A stretch of DNA of 64,000 nt, from NCBI GenBank assembly GCA_038040485.1, contig JBBPIE010000006.1, positions 1 to 64,000 of the forward strand, written 5' to 3'. Positions within the stretch are counted from its first letter, which is position 1. The number at the start of each line of letters is the position of its first letter. This stretch comes from Onstottus_B arcticum (lineage in GTDB: Bacteria; Acidobacteriota; Blastocatellia; UBA7656). The notes under the pieces were generated by a model. It was not told where the DNA came from and ran no database searches. It saw only the letters and a list, made by a program, of their open reading frames with translations. A program made the translations under genes and the position numbers. Positions 9,275 through 17,685 of this stretch are shown one piece after another.

Positions 9275-9472
9275 GTGGTCAGTGGTCAGTGTCAGTGGTC
9301 AGTGTCAGTGGTCAGTGGTCAGTGTCCGTGGTCGGCGGCAGGATGCTGGTGGCAGGTTGGCCGGAACGAGTGAATTCGTTCCTACGAGGGGTCGCGCTGT
9401 CGGTGCTTGAAATGGACGTCGCTCAGACCCACTGACCACTAGCCACAGACCACTAACCACTGACCACCGCCC
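9275..9472. repeat. Facing heptamer arms (gtggtca / tgaccac)
   Basis: The left arm (9275-9334) consists of gtggtca units with some shortened gtgtca copies. The right arm (9429-9472) has ccactga, ccactag and ccactaa, the reverse complements. The spacer of about 95 bases holds a small perfect hairpin, ggaacga-gtgaat-tcgttcc. It lies between the start of dusB and the end of the SRAP gene. Confidence 0.9.
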
Positions 9473-9473
9473 A

Positions 9474-10166
9474 TCACCACAACGCAAGCTGACCTACTGG
9501 CGCAGCCGGCGCCATGCACTCCGGCGAGTCGTTGGCCGGCGAGTTCACAAGCGTGGATACGGTGTGCATCTCCATCTCGCCGGCTGCATAAGGACAAAGC
9601 ATACGAGCTAGCGAAGCAGGGTCCGCGTTGTAAGGATCAAGCCACGCGGCTTCGAACTCCTTCGGCAGGATCACAGGCATCCGGTCGTGCAAAGTCTTCA
9701 TGATTTCGTTCGGCTCAGTTGTGATGATCGTGCAGGTGCTGATCAACTCGCCCTGGGGTGAGGTCCACAAATCGTAGAGTCCAGCGAACCCGAACGGCCG
9801 GTCCTCTTTTAGATGGATGAAGTAAGGCTGCTTTGAGCGTCCGTGCTTTTGCCACTCGTAGAAGCCGTCCGCGATCACCAGACACCGTTGTCGCATGAAC
9901 GCCTCTCTGAAGCTCGGTTTCTCGGCCACGGTTTCTGCTCTTGCATTAATCAAGCGGTTACCGATCGACGGGTCATTCGACCACGCGGGTATGAGTCCCC
10001 ACTTCATCGAGACTAGCCGCGTCTTATCATCCTTCCTCATCACGACTGCGACTTGCTGTGAGGGCGCAACGTTGTAGCTTGGAGCGAGATCGGCCTCGAC
10101 TTCATCGACATCGAACTCGCTTTCGATGGTTGTTGCGTAGAGCTTTCTGACGAATCGTCCGCACAT
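9474..10166 (-). CDS. SRAP domain protein (YedK/HMCES-like abasic-site protein)
   Basis: 230-aa SOS-response-associated peptidase family protein. Members bind single-stranded DNA and form a covalent crosslink to abasic sites through Cys2. The frame is open to 10229, but the family requires the N-terminal methionine to be followed by Cys, and MCGRFVRK starts at 10166, so I chose that start. Other active-site landmarks are present: PSYNVAPSQ, ADGFYEWQKHG and HDRMPVIL. It is encoded 52 bases downstream of an endonuclease III-like gene on the same strand, so both could act on base loss. Confidence 0.92.
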   Translation of the reverse strand: MCGRFVRKLYATTIESEFDVDEVEADLAPSYNVAPSQQVAVVMRKDDKTRLVSMKWGLIPAWSNDPSIGNRLINARAETVAEKPSFREAFMRQRCLVIADGFYEWQKHGRSKQPYFIHLKEDRPFGFAGLYDLWTSPQGELISTCTIITTEPNEIMKTLHDRMPVILPKEFEAAWLDPYNADPASLARMLCPYAAGEMEMHTVSTLVNSPANDSPECMAPAAPVGQLALW

Positions 10167-10218
10167 AAAGAGCTGCAAGACTTCTAAATCAGCGCCGGCA
10201 AGATGGCAAGAGAGAGGA

Positions 10219-10962
10219 TTAAAGCCCACGCCGCGGCTCCGAGTGGTAGTAGCTGCAATAGTCGACCAGACAGCACTCTTCGCAGCGCGGCTCTCGCGGC
10301 CGGCAGACTTTGCGGCCGTGACGGATCAGGGTGATGTGAGTTTCAAAATAGCGTTCGGCCGGAACGATCCGCTCCATCATCTCGTGAGCCTGCTCGTCCG
10401 AACACCGCTCGGGAATGAGTGCAAGTCTGCGAGCGATGCGGAAGATGTGAGTGTCGATAGGAAAGACCGGCCGCGCGCAGGCGAATAGCAACGTACACGC
10501 GACGGTCTTGGGGCCGACGCCTTTGAAGCTTGCAAGGAATTGCTTTGCTTCGTCGAGCGGCGCGCTTTTCAGAAAGAAAAGATCGAGCGAGCCGCGCTGA
10601 CGATAGATTTCGTTCAGCAGATTCTTGATTCTCATTGACTTCTGCCGCGCGAGTCCTCCCGACCGTATCGCCGCCTCGATTGAAGTCACTCGCGCACGCC
10701 GCGCTTGTTCCCAGGTCGGGAATCGCAGCTTCAAACTCTCAAAAGCCCGGCCGCTATTCGCGTTTGAAGTTGATTGCGAGAGGATTGTTTCGATCAGCAC
10801 ATCAAGCGGATCGAGTTCGCGTTCAGGCCTGGGGTTGCCGTAGACGGCTTTCAGGTTCTGAATGATGTAACGAATCGAATTCGACGCGTGCGGGCTGACA
10901 TGCGAATCGCGGGTGCGAGGTCTTGGCGCGTTTGGGCTAAGTTTCGAGGCTCCGTGCTTCAC
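10219..10962 (-). CDS. Endonuclease III-like DNA glycosylase/AP lyase
   Basis: HhH-GPD superfamily protein with an iron-sulfur cluster. The helix-hairpin-helix FKGVGPKTVA carries the catalytic lysine and PIDTHIFRIARRL the catalytic aspartate of the Nth family. The C-terminus has the exact Cys-x6-Cys-x2-Cys-x5-Cys spacing of the 4Fe-4S loop. It would excise damaged bases and cut the backbone at the resulting abasic site. The open frame extends upstream through a heptamer repeat and the antisense of the tRNA, which cannot be coding. The plausible starts are the GTG codons at 10962 or 10968; I use 10962. No ATG is available, so the start is uncertain. Confidence 0.85.
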   Translation of the reverse strand: MKHGASKLSPNAPRPRTRDSHVSPHASNSIRYIIQNLKAVYGNPRPERELDPLDVLIETILSQSTSNANSGRAFESLKLRFPTWEQARRARVTSIEAAIRSGGLARQKSMRIKNLLNEIYRQRGSLDLFFLKSAPLDEAKQFLASFKGVGPKTVACTLLFACARPVFPIDTHIFRIARRLALIPERCSDEQAHEMMERIVPAERYFETHITLIRHGRKVCRPREPRCEECCLVDYCSYYHSEPRRGL

Positions 10963-11002
10963 TGGCACTCTGTACCACCGCGAGTTCCTCACAATCAACT
11001 CG

Positions 11003-11047
11003 CTTTTTGCTCTTTGCCCTTTGCGCTTTGCCCTTTGCCTCTTTGAC
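11003..11047. repeat. Heptamer array, single arm (ccctttg)
   Basis: Six degenerate 7-bp units: ctttttg, ctctttg, ccctttg, cgctttg, ccctttg, cctcttt. Unlike the other arrays in the first 11 kb, no complementary second arm is visible nearby. It lies between the endonuclease III-like gene and the tRNA. Confidence 0.85.
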
Positions 11048-11112
11048 ACTGTTTGAAAGCGTCTGCGATAATCCGATTTTGACGTGAGAGGCTGAAAGCC
11101 GTCAGTGAGTAT

Positions 11113-11186
11113 GCGCCCGTAGCTCAGCTGGATAGAGCGCTTGCCTACGAAGCAAGAGGTCGCAAGTTCGAGTCTTGCCGGGCGTA
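11113..11186 (+). tRNA. tRNA-Arg (anticodon ACG)
   Basis: 74-nt cloverleaf. The acceptor stem gcgcccg pairs with cgggcgt (last pair G-U), the D arm is gctc/gagc, the anticodon stem cttgc/gcaag encloses loop ctacgaa with anticodon ACG, and the T arm gcaag-ttcgagt-cttgc is perfect. The discriminator is A and CCA is not encoded. An integrase gene ends 26 bases downstream on the other strand, so the 3' end of this tRNA is the likely integration site. Confidence 0.95.
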
Positions 11187-11212
11187 CTTTCAAATCAAGG
11201 ATTTACAGGCGG

Positions 11213-12388
11213 CTAACCAGCTGCCTTTTCTTTTTGGTGTGCCTCTGGTGTGCCAACTTCTCCGAAGAGTATCTTTTCCAGCCTATCCGAGGCCTCTTGT
11301 TGCATATCAGGCAGCACGTGGCTGTAGGTGTCCAATGTCAGCACTATGCGCGCGTGACCGAGTCTCTCGCTGACAATCTTTGGGTTAGTGCCTGCCGACA
11401 GCAGCAGCGTCGCGCAACTGTGTCGAAGGCTGTAGAGGTTCAACGTCTCCGGCAATTCGGCCGCTTTGAGAATCGGCCTCATGTGACGCCGCAGAATGTT
11501 GCGGGCCTGGATCGGCTTGCCTTCGCGAGTGCAGAACACCAAGTCATGCTGCTGCCAGTCCGCGCCCTTCTTCAGTCGCTTCTCGCCTTGTTCCCTGCGG
11601 TGTTCTCGCAGCGAGTTCAGGTTGTTTTGCGAGATCGTGATACTCCGCCGGCTTCGCGAAGTCTTTGGCTCGACGAAGCGGAACACATTCGAGTAGTCGG
11701 GATACTCGAGACTTCTTTGAATCGTAATCCGACCCTGCTCGAAGTCGACATCCTTCCATTGGAGCCCTAGAAGCTCAGACGGCCGCGCCCCCGTATCGAG
11801 AGCCATCGCAAAATACAGATAGTAGAGATCCTCGCGCGCAGCCTTCAAGAACCTGCCGGCCTGCTCCGGCGCCAAGGCCAGCATCTCTTTTCGTTCTTGC
11901 TTGGGCCGATCCGCGAGCTGAGCAGGATTGAAAGCCATCACCTGCCACCTGACGGCCTGATTGAATGCCCGGTTCAGGATGTTATGGACAATCTGAATCG
12001 TTCTCGGGCTCAAGCCATCTTCCCCCATCCGCGTGTAAAGCTCTTGAAGGTCGAGCGGCTTAATTGTCGAAAGCTTTCGCCCTCCTAACACCGGCCTCAC
12101 GTAGCGGTCGAGACAATAGACCTGATGATCGTACGTCCGCTGACTGAGCTTTTGCTTGGCCGAGTTCTTGAGCCACTCGTTAAGGTAATCGTCCAACGTG
12201 TTCGTGGAGGGCGCCATGAACTTACCCTGCGAGATTTCAGTCAGCGTCCGGCTAAGGAAGCCCTCGGCATCCTTTTTTGTTCCGTGGATCAGCTTGTTAA
12301 AGTAACTGCGCTTGCCGTTGCCGCCCCTTCCGAGGAAGATCCGCACAAGCCACTTGCGCTTTCCTTTCTCAATGACCTGTCCTGCCAT
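11213..12388 (-). CDS. Tyrosine recombinase / phage-type integrase
   Basis: 391-aa integrase that would insert an element at the neighbouring tRNA gene. It shows an N-terminal arm-binding region, a SAM-like core-binding domain (about 65-150) and a catalytic domain with the first Arg in LDTGARPSELLGLQW, SLRHSCATLL, LGHARI and the nucleophile Tyr in LDTYSHVLP. The usual first His of HxxR is replaced by Tyr (YSLRH), a tolerated variation. The gene reads toward the tRNA and ends 26 bases from it. The XRE gene follows upstream after a very short gap, so the two may be co-transcribed. Confidence 0.93.
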   Translation of the reverse strand: MAGQVIEKGKRKWLVRIFLGRGGNGKRSYFNKLIHGTKKDAEGFLSRTLTEISQGKFMAPSTNTLDDYLNEWLKNSAKQKLSQRTYDHQVYCLDRYVRPVLGGRKLSTIKPLDLQELYTRMGEDGLSPRTIQIVHNILNRAFNQAVRWQVMAFNPAQLADRPKQERKEMLALAPEQAGRFLKAAREDLYYLYFAMALDTGARPSELLGLQWKDVDFEQGRITIQRSLEYPDYSNVFRFVEPKTSRSRRSITISQNNLNSLREHRREQGEKRLKKGADWQQHDLVFCTREGKPIQARNILRRHMRPILKAAELPETLNLYSLRHSCATLLLSAGTNPKIVSERLGHARIVLTLDTYSHVLPDMQQEASDRLEKILFGEVGTPEAHQKEKAAG

Positions 12389-12389
12389 A

Positions 12390-12665
12390 CTATTTACCTC
12401 TCTTTCTAGACTTGGTCTTTGTTGATTTGACCTTTGCCGACTTGGCCCTTCTTAACTTGGTCTGCGCTTCTCTCACGAGCAGATCGCCGGGCTGACACTC
12501 GAGCGCCTCGCATATCCGATCCAATACATCCATTCCCAGCCGTCCTACCTCGCCCCGGCTTATTTTCCATATCGTTGCGTACCTAACGCCCGTCTCTTTC
12601 GACAGCCAGTAAAGCGTCCGGCCACGCTCTTCTAGAAGTTTGTTTAGGAGAATCTTGATCACCAC
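12390..12665 (-). CDS. Cro/C1-type helix-turn-helix regulator
   Basis: About 91 aa. Residues 5-70 form an XRE-type HTH: LLEERGRTLYWLSKETGV, then ATIWKISRGEVGRLGMDVLDRICEAL and a CQPGDLL ending. The tail is very rich in Lys and Arg. The frame is open to 12731, but the HTH starts immediately after two GTG codons at 12665 and 12662, so I use 12665. It sits between the integrase and an AT-rich upstream region and probably controls integrase or island genes. Confidence 0.8.
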   Translation of the reverse strand: MVIKILLNKLLEERGRTLYWLSKETGVRYATIWKISRGEVGRLGMDVLDRICEALECQPGDLLVREAQTKLRRAKSAKVKSTKTKSRKRGK

Positions 12666-13056
12666 GACTATATACCACAATCGTATATATTGGTCAAAGG
12701 GTATCGCTGAGAGGGAGCGGAGGGGAACCAACCTGGGAGAGATCAGAGTGCAGGGGTTTTACTGGGAGCGGAACGCGATAGCACGCGCATAGTTTCCGCT
12801 CTGCTATTCTGATTGGAGAGCGTCTTCTAAAAAGTGCGCCGCCAACCTCTTTGTGAGCGTCGAACAGCCTGAGAAGGAACTGCCCAATGTCCTGACGACC
12901 TTGAATACACTGTTCTCTCATGTAGAAATCTAGACAAACTGCGCGTACTTTACACCATAGTTCTCAAGTAGTAGAATCGCGCCCACTAGTGAGATAATCA
13001 GCCTTACAGGCTGCGATTTTACAGACTGCCATCACTTTTGCCGTCCCTTTGATTTG
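12666..13056. promoter_or_regulatory. Intergenic region between XRE gene and Dnd effector operon
   Basis: No gene is supported here. The first 35 bases are strikingly AT-rich and contain tatata twice (tatatacca and tatatattgg), within an ACCA...TGGT symmetric frame. This is a candidate promoter/operator for the divergent XRE gene. The remainder carries the unmapped promoter of the helicase operon. Confidence 0.35.
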
Positions 13057-15156
13057 ATGTCGGATTGTGGCCGGCGGAGATTTTCTGTGTCACTTACGAA
13101 CTTGAGTCTGCCAACGACTATGGACTCTTCATCGAGCGACCTTGTCGCAGGATTTTTCAGTCCAGTTCTCGCAGAGTCCTCGCGTTACGACCGAGGCGTA
13201 GGTTTCTTCAGTTCTGGATGGCTGAGAATTGCCGCTGAGGGTTTGCTAAGGTTTGCCGAAAACGGCGGCCGTGCCCGCTGGGTGACAAGCCCCGTTCTTG
13301 ACCAAGCCGATTGGGAAGCAATGGAGGCAGGTGATAGCGCACGCAGTAATCTAAAGCTCCGTGAAGTGATGCGCCGCGTCGTCACCGAGCTACCGAAAGT
13401 GTTAGAGCAGCAGACTCTCTCGGCATTAGTGTGGATGGTGGCGGACGAGATCATAACATTCAAGCTTGCGCTGCCGAGAAACAAATTGGAACAAGGCAAC
13501 TTCCACGACAAGTTCGGAATCTTCACAGACCCGGAAGGTAACCAAGTCAGTTTCAACGGCTCATACAATGATAGCATTCAGGGCACGCGCAACTATGAAT
13601 CGATCAAAGTATTCTGTTCTTGGAACTCTGCGTTCGCGCCACTAGTTGAAGCCGACGCGGCCCGATTCGAACTATTGTGGGAGAACCTCGATCCTAATGT
13701 TCGCGTGTTTGATATACCTGAAGCTGCTCGAGAGCAGATACTGCAACTCCGAACAAGCGAGCGGCCATATCCGAAACCTCCCTGGGTAGATGATTACGAA
13801 TTACTCGATCCTTCGTCTGCCTATAAGCCTGTCGAGCCTCGCATGCCCGATAGTCTAACGCTTCGCGATTACCAACTCGAAGCCGTCGACGCGTGGTTCA
13901 ATCACGACTGTCGCGGATTGTTTGAGATGGCCACCGGCACTGGCAAAACTATCACCGCGCTGGCCTGCTCGGTGCGCCTTTTCGAACGAGACAGGCGGCT
14001 TGCTATCATCATCGCCGCGCCCTATCAACATCTGGTTGACCAATGGGGCGACGAAGCGACAGCCTTTGGCTACCGGCCCGTTCTCGCCTATCAAAGCAAG
14101 GCGCGATGGCTCGACGATCTCAATCATCAAATCGTCGAGTACAACGCCGGATATCGGCGCTTAATCTCGGTCATTACCACTCACACGACTTTCATTAGCG
14201 ATGAATTTCAACGCAGCATCGCGCGGCTCAATGGCCCATCGCTTCTAATCGCGGATGAAGCTCACCATCTAGGCGCCGAGCGGAGTAGGTATAGTTATCC
14301 GCCCAACGTTCCGTTTCGGCTTGCCTTATCGGCTACGCCGGACCGCTGGTTCGATGATACCGGCACGCAGGCGCTCCGCTCTTATTTTGGAGAGACGGTT
14401 TTTACATTCCCCCTCGAGAAAGCGATTGGGCTCAGCCTGACGCCCTACTACTATTACCCCCAACTTGTCGCTCTCACCGATGAAGAAATGGAGCGCTACG
14501 AAGAGCTGTCGGCAAAGATCGCACGGTTGATGAATAGTGATAATGAAGATGCACAGGAAACATTGAAACTTCTGCTTATTCGGCGGGCCGAGCTGCTGAA
14601 CAGAGCCGCGAACAAACTCGAAGCACTGTCCGGTCTAGTCGACGCGCAAGAGGGGATTGACCACGCGCTGTTCTACTGCGCGCCAGGTCAAATCGATGAA
14701 GTGTTACAACTGCTTGGTTGGGAGAAGGGCCTATTGGTCCACCGCTTTACTGCCGAAGAAGGTCCGACGGAACGCCAACAACTGCTTGCCGATTTTGCAA
14801 GCGGAGGTCTGCAGGGTCTTGTTGCCATGAAGTGCCTCGATGAAGGAGTCGACGTGCCAAGTACACGCACCGCTTACATCCTTGCGAGCAGCAGCAATCC
14901 GCGGGAGTTCATACAGAGGCGTGGACGTATTCTGCGGAGAGCGCCGGGCAAGGAGTTCTCGATTATCTACGACCTAATAACCGTTCCATCAAGCGCTTTG
15001 TTGTCTCAGAACTCTGCGACGTTGTCTTCTGAGCGTAGCATCGTTCGCCGTGAGCTTCAGCGCTTCAAAGAGTTTGCCGCACCCGCACTGAACAAGCATC
15101 AGGCAATGGACGTGATTTGGGAGATCGCAAGCCGCTATGGGCTGATGGATTTCTAG
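13057..15156 (+). CDS. DNA phosphorothioation system restriction protein (PLD-like + SF2 helicase)
   Basis: 699-aa protein matching the family linked to Dnd systems as a restriction enzyme. The N-terminal 230 residues are phospholipase-D-like: FFSPVLAESSRYDRGVGFFSSGWL opens the fold and an HxK motif lies in FHDKFGIF (about 150-152), followed by SFNGSYNDS. The rest is a superfamily 2 helicase: Walker A EMATGTGKT (about 292-298), DEAH box LLIADEAHHLG (about 400), LALSATPDRW and motif VI QRRGRILRRAPG. It probably recognises or cuts DNA lacking phosphorothioate. A TTG precedes the ATG used here. It is the first gene of a four-gene operon that converges on the dnd modification genes. Confidence 0.88.
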   Translation: MSDCGRRRFSVSLTNLSLPTTMDSSSSDLVAGFFSPVLAESSRYDRGVGFFSSGWLRIAAEGLLRFAENGGRARWVTSPVLDQADWEAMEAGDSARSNLKLREVMRRVVTELPKVLEQQTLSALVWMVADEIITFKLALPRNKLEQGNFHDKFGIFTDPEGNQVSFNGSYNDSIQGTRNYESIKVFCSWNSAFAPLVEADAARFELLWENLDPNVRVFDIPEAAREQILQLRTSERPYPKPPWVDDYELLDPSSAYKPVEPRMPDSLTLRDYQLEAVDAWFNHDCRGLFEMATGTGKTITALACSVRLFERDRRLAIIIAAPYQHLVDQWGDEATAFGYRPVLAYQSKARWLDDLNHQIVEYNAGYRRLISVITTHTTFISDEFQRSIARLNGPSLLIADEAHHLGAERSRYSYPPNVPFRLALSATPDRWFDDTGTQALRSYFGETVFTFPLEKAIGLSLTPYYYYPQLVALTDEEMERYEELSAKIARLMNSDNEDAQETLKLLLIRRAELLNRAANKLEALSGLVDAQEGIDHALFYCAPGQIDEVLQLLGWEKGLLVHRFTAEEGPTERQQLLADFASGGLQGLVAMKCLDEGVDVPSTRTAYILASSSNPREFIQRRGRILRRAPGKEFSIIYDLITVPSSALLSQNSATLSSERSIVRRELQRFKEFAAPALNKHQAMDVIWEIASRYGLMDF

Positions 15157-15164
15157 GAGGAGCG

Positions 15165-15326
15165 ATGATCAAGGACCGCGTAGCTAATCTTTTCAGAGAC
15201 TATGACGAGGACGTAAGGAAAGTGATCGCCGCAGTCATCGTTCTAGAGCAAGAACATATCAGCATGGAGCGGCCTCGCGTCAAAGATGCAATCAAAGAGA
15301 TCATAGATGAGGCGGTGCAAAAATGA
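15165..15326 (+). CDS. Small protein of the phosphorothioation effector operon
   Basis: 53 aa, starting MIKDRVANLF, with a very strong aggagg ribosome-binding site just after the stop of the helicase gene. The frame is open further upstream, inside the helicase gene, but the Shine-Dalgarno decides this start. It is predicted to be largely helical and acidic/basic mixed, with no membrane segment. It overlaps the next ATPase gene by four bases. Similar tiny proteins accompany DNA-modification defence systems. The biochemical role is unknown; a subunit bridging helicase and ATPase is a guess. Confidence 0.75.
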   Translation: MIKDRVANLFRDYDEDVRKVIAAVIVLEQEHISMERPRVKDAIKEIIDEAVQK

Positions 15327-17266
15327 AGCTTGATCGTATCACCCTCGAGAACTTCCGGCAGTATCACGGCAAGCAGCGTCTCACCTTCTCAAAGGACTCC
15401 AAGCGCAACGCGACGGTTATTCACGGTGTTAATGGAGCAGGCAAAACTTCTTTGTTCCTGGCAATCAACTGGTGCCTCTACGGTGAAGGCCCTTCTAACA
15501 CCGGCGAGCTCATGAGCAAAGAGGCAGTGAGCGGAGCACGTGAAGGCGAGACGATATCCACATCAGTTGAACTAGCATTCATTCATGATGGTGAGCGTTA
15601 CCTTGTCTCACGCCGACTTGTTGGCGTGAAGCAACTCGACGGCTCGGTCCCCGTCGCCAACCTGGATGACTTCACAATGATGCGCACCAAGCGGGACGGT
15701 CAAGCGGAGCGCGTTAATAACCCTATCGGCAGAATGAACTCGATTCTACCCAGCAACGTGCGAACCTATTTTATTTTTGACGGAGAGAAGATTGATGATT
15801 TCGCGAGGCCGGAGGAAAACGAGCAAGTCCGTTACGCCATCTACAATGTGCTCAAGTTGGAGGTGCTAGAGCGTGGGCGCAACCACCTTCAAGCCGTCGC
15901 AAACGAATATCGAAAGGAGCTAAAAAACATATCGCGCGGGGAATTGCATGAACTTGTCGAACAAGAAGAGAAAGCACTCGACGAAAAGCAAAAGGCCATC
16001 CTGCGCAAAGACCAGTTGGAACGCGAGATCGAGTCCGCCCGACGCAAAATCTCGGATATTGATGGTCGCCTGAGGGAAATGCAAAGCGCCAGCGGCCTAG
16101 CACACCAACGGGATATCTTGGATGGCGAACTAACGAAACGTCAGTCAGAGTCCGATCAGTTGGTGAGCAACATTCGTGATCTGGCTACTAATGGGTTCAT
16201 CGTTATCGCACAGTCAGCTGTTGAGAAGGCTCTGTCAGTTCTTGATGGGAAGCGAGAGCGCGGTGAAATTCCAAGCAGCATTCGCCAGCAATTCATCCAG
16301 GATCTCCTGGAGCGCATGCAGTGTATTTGTGGACGCGCCTTCGATGTTGGTGGCGAAGAACACCGCCGATTGATGGCATTGATGGATAGCAGCTTGCCTG
16401 GTTCGCTTGAGGACAACGTGCTCGACACCGCAGCGGCACTTCGCCCGTTCAGCGAGCGAGCTCAGTCGCTGAAGGACACTCTGGATCGTTCGATGCAGCG
16501 CCGCGCTGAGCTTTTCGACATAATCCGTGGACTTGAAGAGCAACTAGACGACGTAAGCCGCCAGCTAAAGGGCTCTCCACAGGAAGAGATCAGCCGACTT
16601 GAGAAACAGCGCGAAGACTTTCGAGCAGATATAGAGAGTTACAAGCTGGAGCAGGGTTCGCTTGAGACCCGTCTCGAATCGCTAGCATTAGAACTTGCCG
16701 CGCTGAAGAAGAAAATCGACGCAGCGAAGAAAGACCAGACAAAGGAGGACGTGCTGACTCGCAAGATGAGCCTGGCCCAGCGCTCTGCTGACGCGATCGA
16801 CCAAATGTACCAGACGTTCGCCGATGAGATGCGCGAGCGGATAGAAGCCAAGACCAAAGAAGTTTTCAAGCTCCTCATCTGGAAAGACAGCCACTTCCAA
16901 GACATCAAGTTGGGGCCAGACTACAAGCTTGACGTCATAGACCGCTACGGGCTGTCTGCGCGACCCGACCTCTCAGCCGGCGAACGTCAGGTGCTGAGTC
17001 TCTCATTCATCACTGCCATGTCTCGTGTTTCCGAAGAAGAGGCGCCATTAGTGATGGATACGCCGTTCGGAAGGCTCTCGTCGCAACATCGCAACAACAT
17101 TACTGAGCACATACCGGAATTAGCAGATCAATTGGTGCTGTTCGTGACCGACGAAGAACTGCGTGACCAAGCCCGGGCTAATTTGGAGCCCCGAATCGGA
17201 GCCGAGTATCGATTGGAGTTCAACCGCGCGACAAGTTGCACCGAGATAGTCGAGGTAAATTCATGA
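15323..17266 (+). CDS. DndD-like AAA/SMC-type ATPase (effector operon)
   Basis: 647-aa SMC/Rad50-like ATPase. Walker A is GVNGAGKTSL (about 35-44). Two long coiled-coil arms (about 190-270 and 380-490) flank a middle region with the Cys pair CICGRAF, resembling a hinge or zinc hook. The C-terminal half shows the signature LSAGERQVLSLSFI and Walker B PLVMDTPFGRLS. It resembles DndD but is separate from the dndD in the modification operon, from which it clearly differs in sequence. It overlaps its neighbours by four bases on both sides, so it belongs to the helicase operon. It probably couples ATP hydrolysis to invader sensing or DNA remodelling. Confidence 0.87.
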   Translation: MKLDRITLENFRQYHGKQRLTFSKDSKRNATVIHGVNGAGKTSLFLAINWCLYGEGPSNTGELMSKEAVSGAREGETISTSVELAFIHDGERYLVSRRLVGVKQLDGSVPVANLDDFTMMRTKRDGQAERVNNPIGRMNSILPSNVRTYFIFDGEKIDDFARPEENEQVRYAIYNVLKLEVLERGRNHLQAVANEYRKELKNISRGELHELVEQEEKALDEKQKAILRKDQLEREIESARRKISDIDGRLREMQSASGLAHQRDILDGELTKRQSESDQLVSNIRDLATNGFIVIAQSAVEKALSVLDGKRERGEIPSSIRQQFIQDLLERMQCICGRAFDVGGEEHRRLMALMDSSLPGSLEDNVLDTAAALRPFSERAQSLKDTLDRSMQRRAELFDIIRGLEEQLDDVSRQLKGSPQEEISRLEKQREDFRADIESYKLEQGSLETRLESLALELAALKKKIDAAKKDQTKEDVLTRKMSLAQRSADAIDQMYQTFADEMRERIEAKTKEVFKLLIWKDSHFQDIKLGPDYKLDVIDRYGLSARPDLSAGERQVLSLSFITAMSRVSEEEAPLVMDTPFGRLSSQHRNNITEHIPELADQLVLFVTDEELRDQARANLEPRIGAEYRLEFNRATSCTEIVEVNS

Positions 17267-17685
17267 ACGAGACCATTGCCAGCCGTGACACCGTGGTCAT
17301 CGACGAAGGGGTCCACGACGTTTATCGGATTCTGACTGAGGGTGGCGACGCTTTGAGCGTCCCGTTTCGCACTATGAAGGATGTATTTATGTTTGCAGCG
17401 GCCCTCGGATACGAGCGCGGTGAGCATCGGCCGCTGACCGGGAAGCGATTGACGATCTTCCGGTGGGCACAGTTTACGCCTCAGACAGATATCCCGCTCC
17501 TAAAGTGCCTTGCTATTGCTCGCATCGGTGACATTAGTGTGTTGCTCAAACAGGATGACCTGTTGACGACCGCTGAGGAGTACGCCAACGCTGGGATTCA
17601 CGAACTGCGACGCAGCCTCTTAACTGAGTCGGGCCAGCCGTTGTGGAATCTCGTCGCCCTGCTGGTGAGTCAGGACAATGGCTAA
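17263..17685 (+). CDS. dnd system-associated protein (protein 4-like)
   Basis: 140-aa soluble protein. The stretch FRTMKDVFMFAAALGYERGEHRPL followed by EYANAGIHELRRSLL looks like the dnd-associated protein 4 family. The frame is open to 17236, but the ATG at 17263 overlaps the ATPase stop in the usual atga arrangement. It is the last gene of the effector operon. No catalytic motif can be pointed out. The family match is from memory of its pattern, so the assignment is moderate. Confidence 0.7.
   Translation: MNETIASRDTVVIDEGVHDVYRILTEGGDALSVPFRTMKDVFMFAAALGYERGEHRPLTGKRLTIFRWAQFTPQTDIPLLKCLAIARIGDISVLLKQDDLLTTAEEYANAGIHELRRSLLTESGQPLWNLVALLVSQDNG

Noticed and set aside
10963..11193. N-terminal extension of the endonuclease III-like frame
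   Set aside because: It crosses the antisense of the tRNA-Arg and a heptamer array, and the added residues do not resemble the family. The start was moved to a GTG at 10962.
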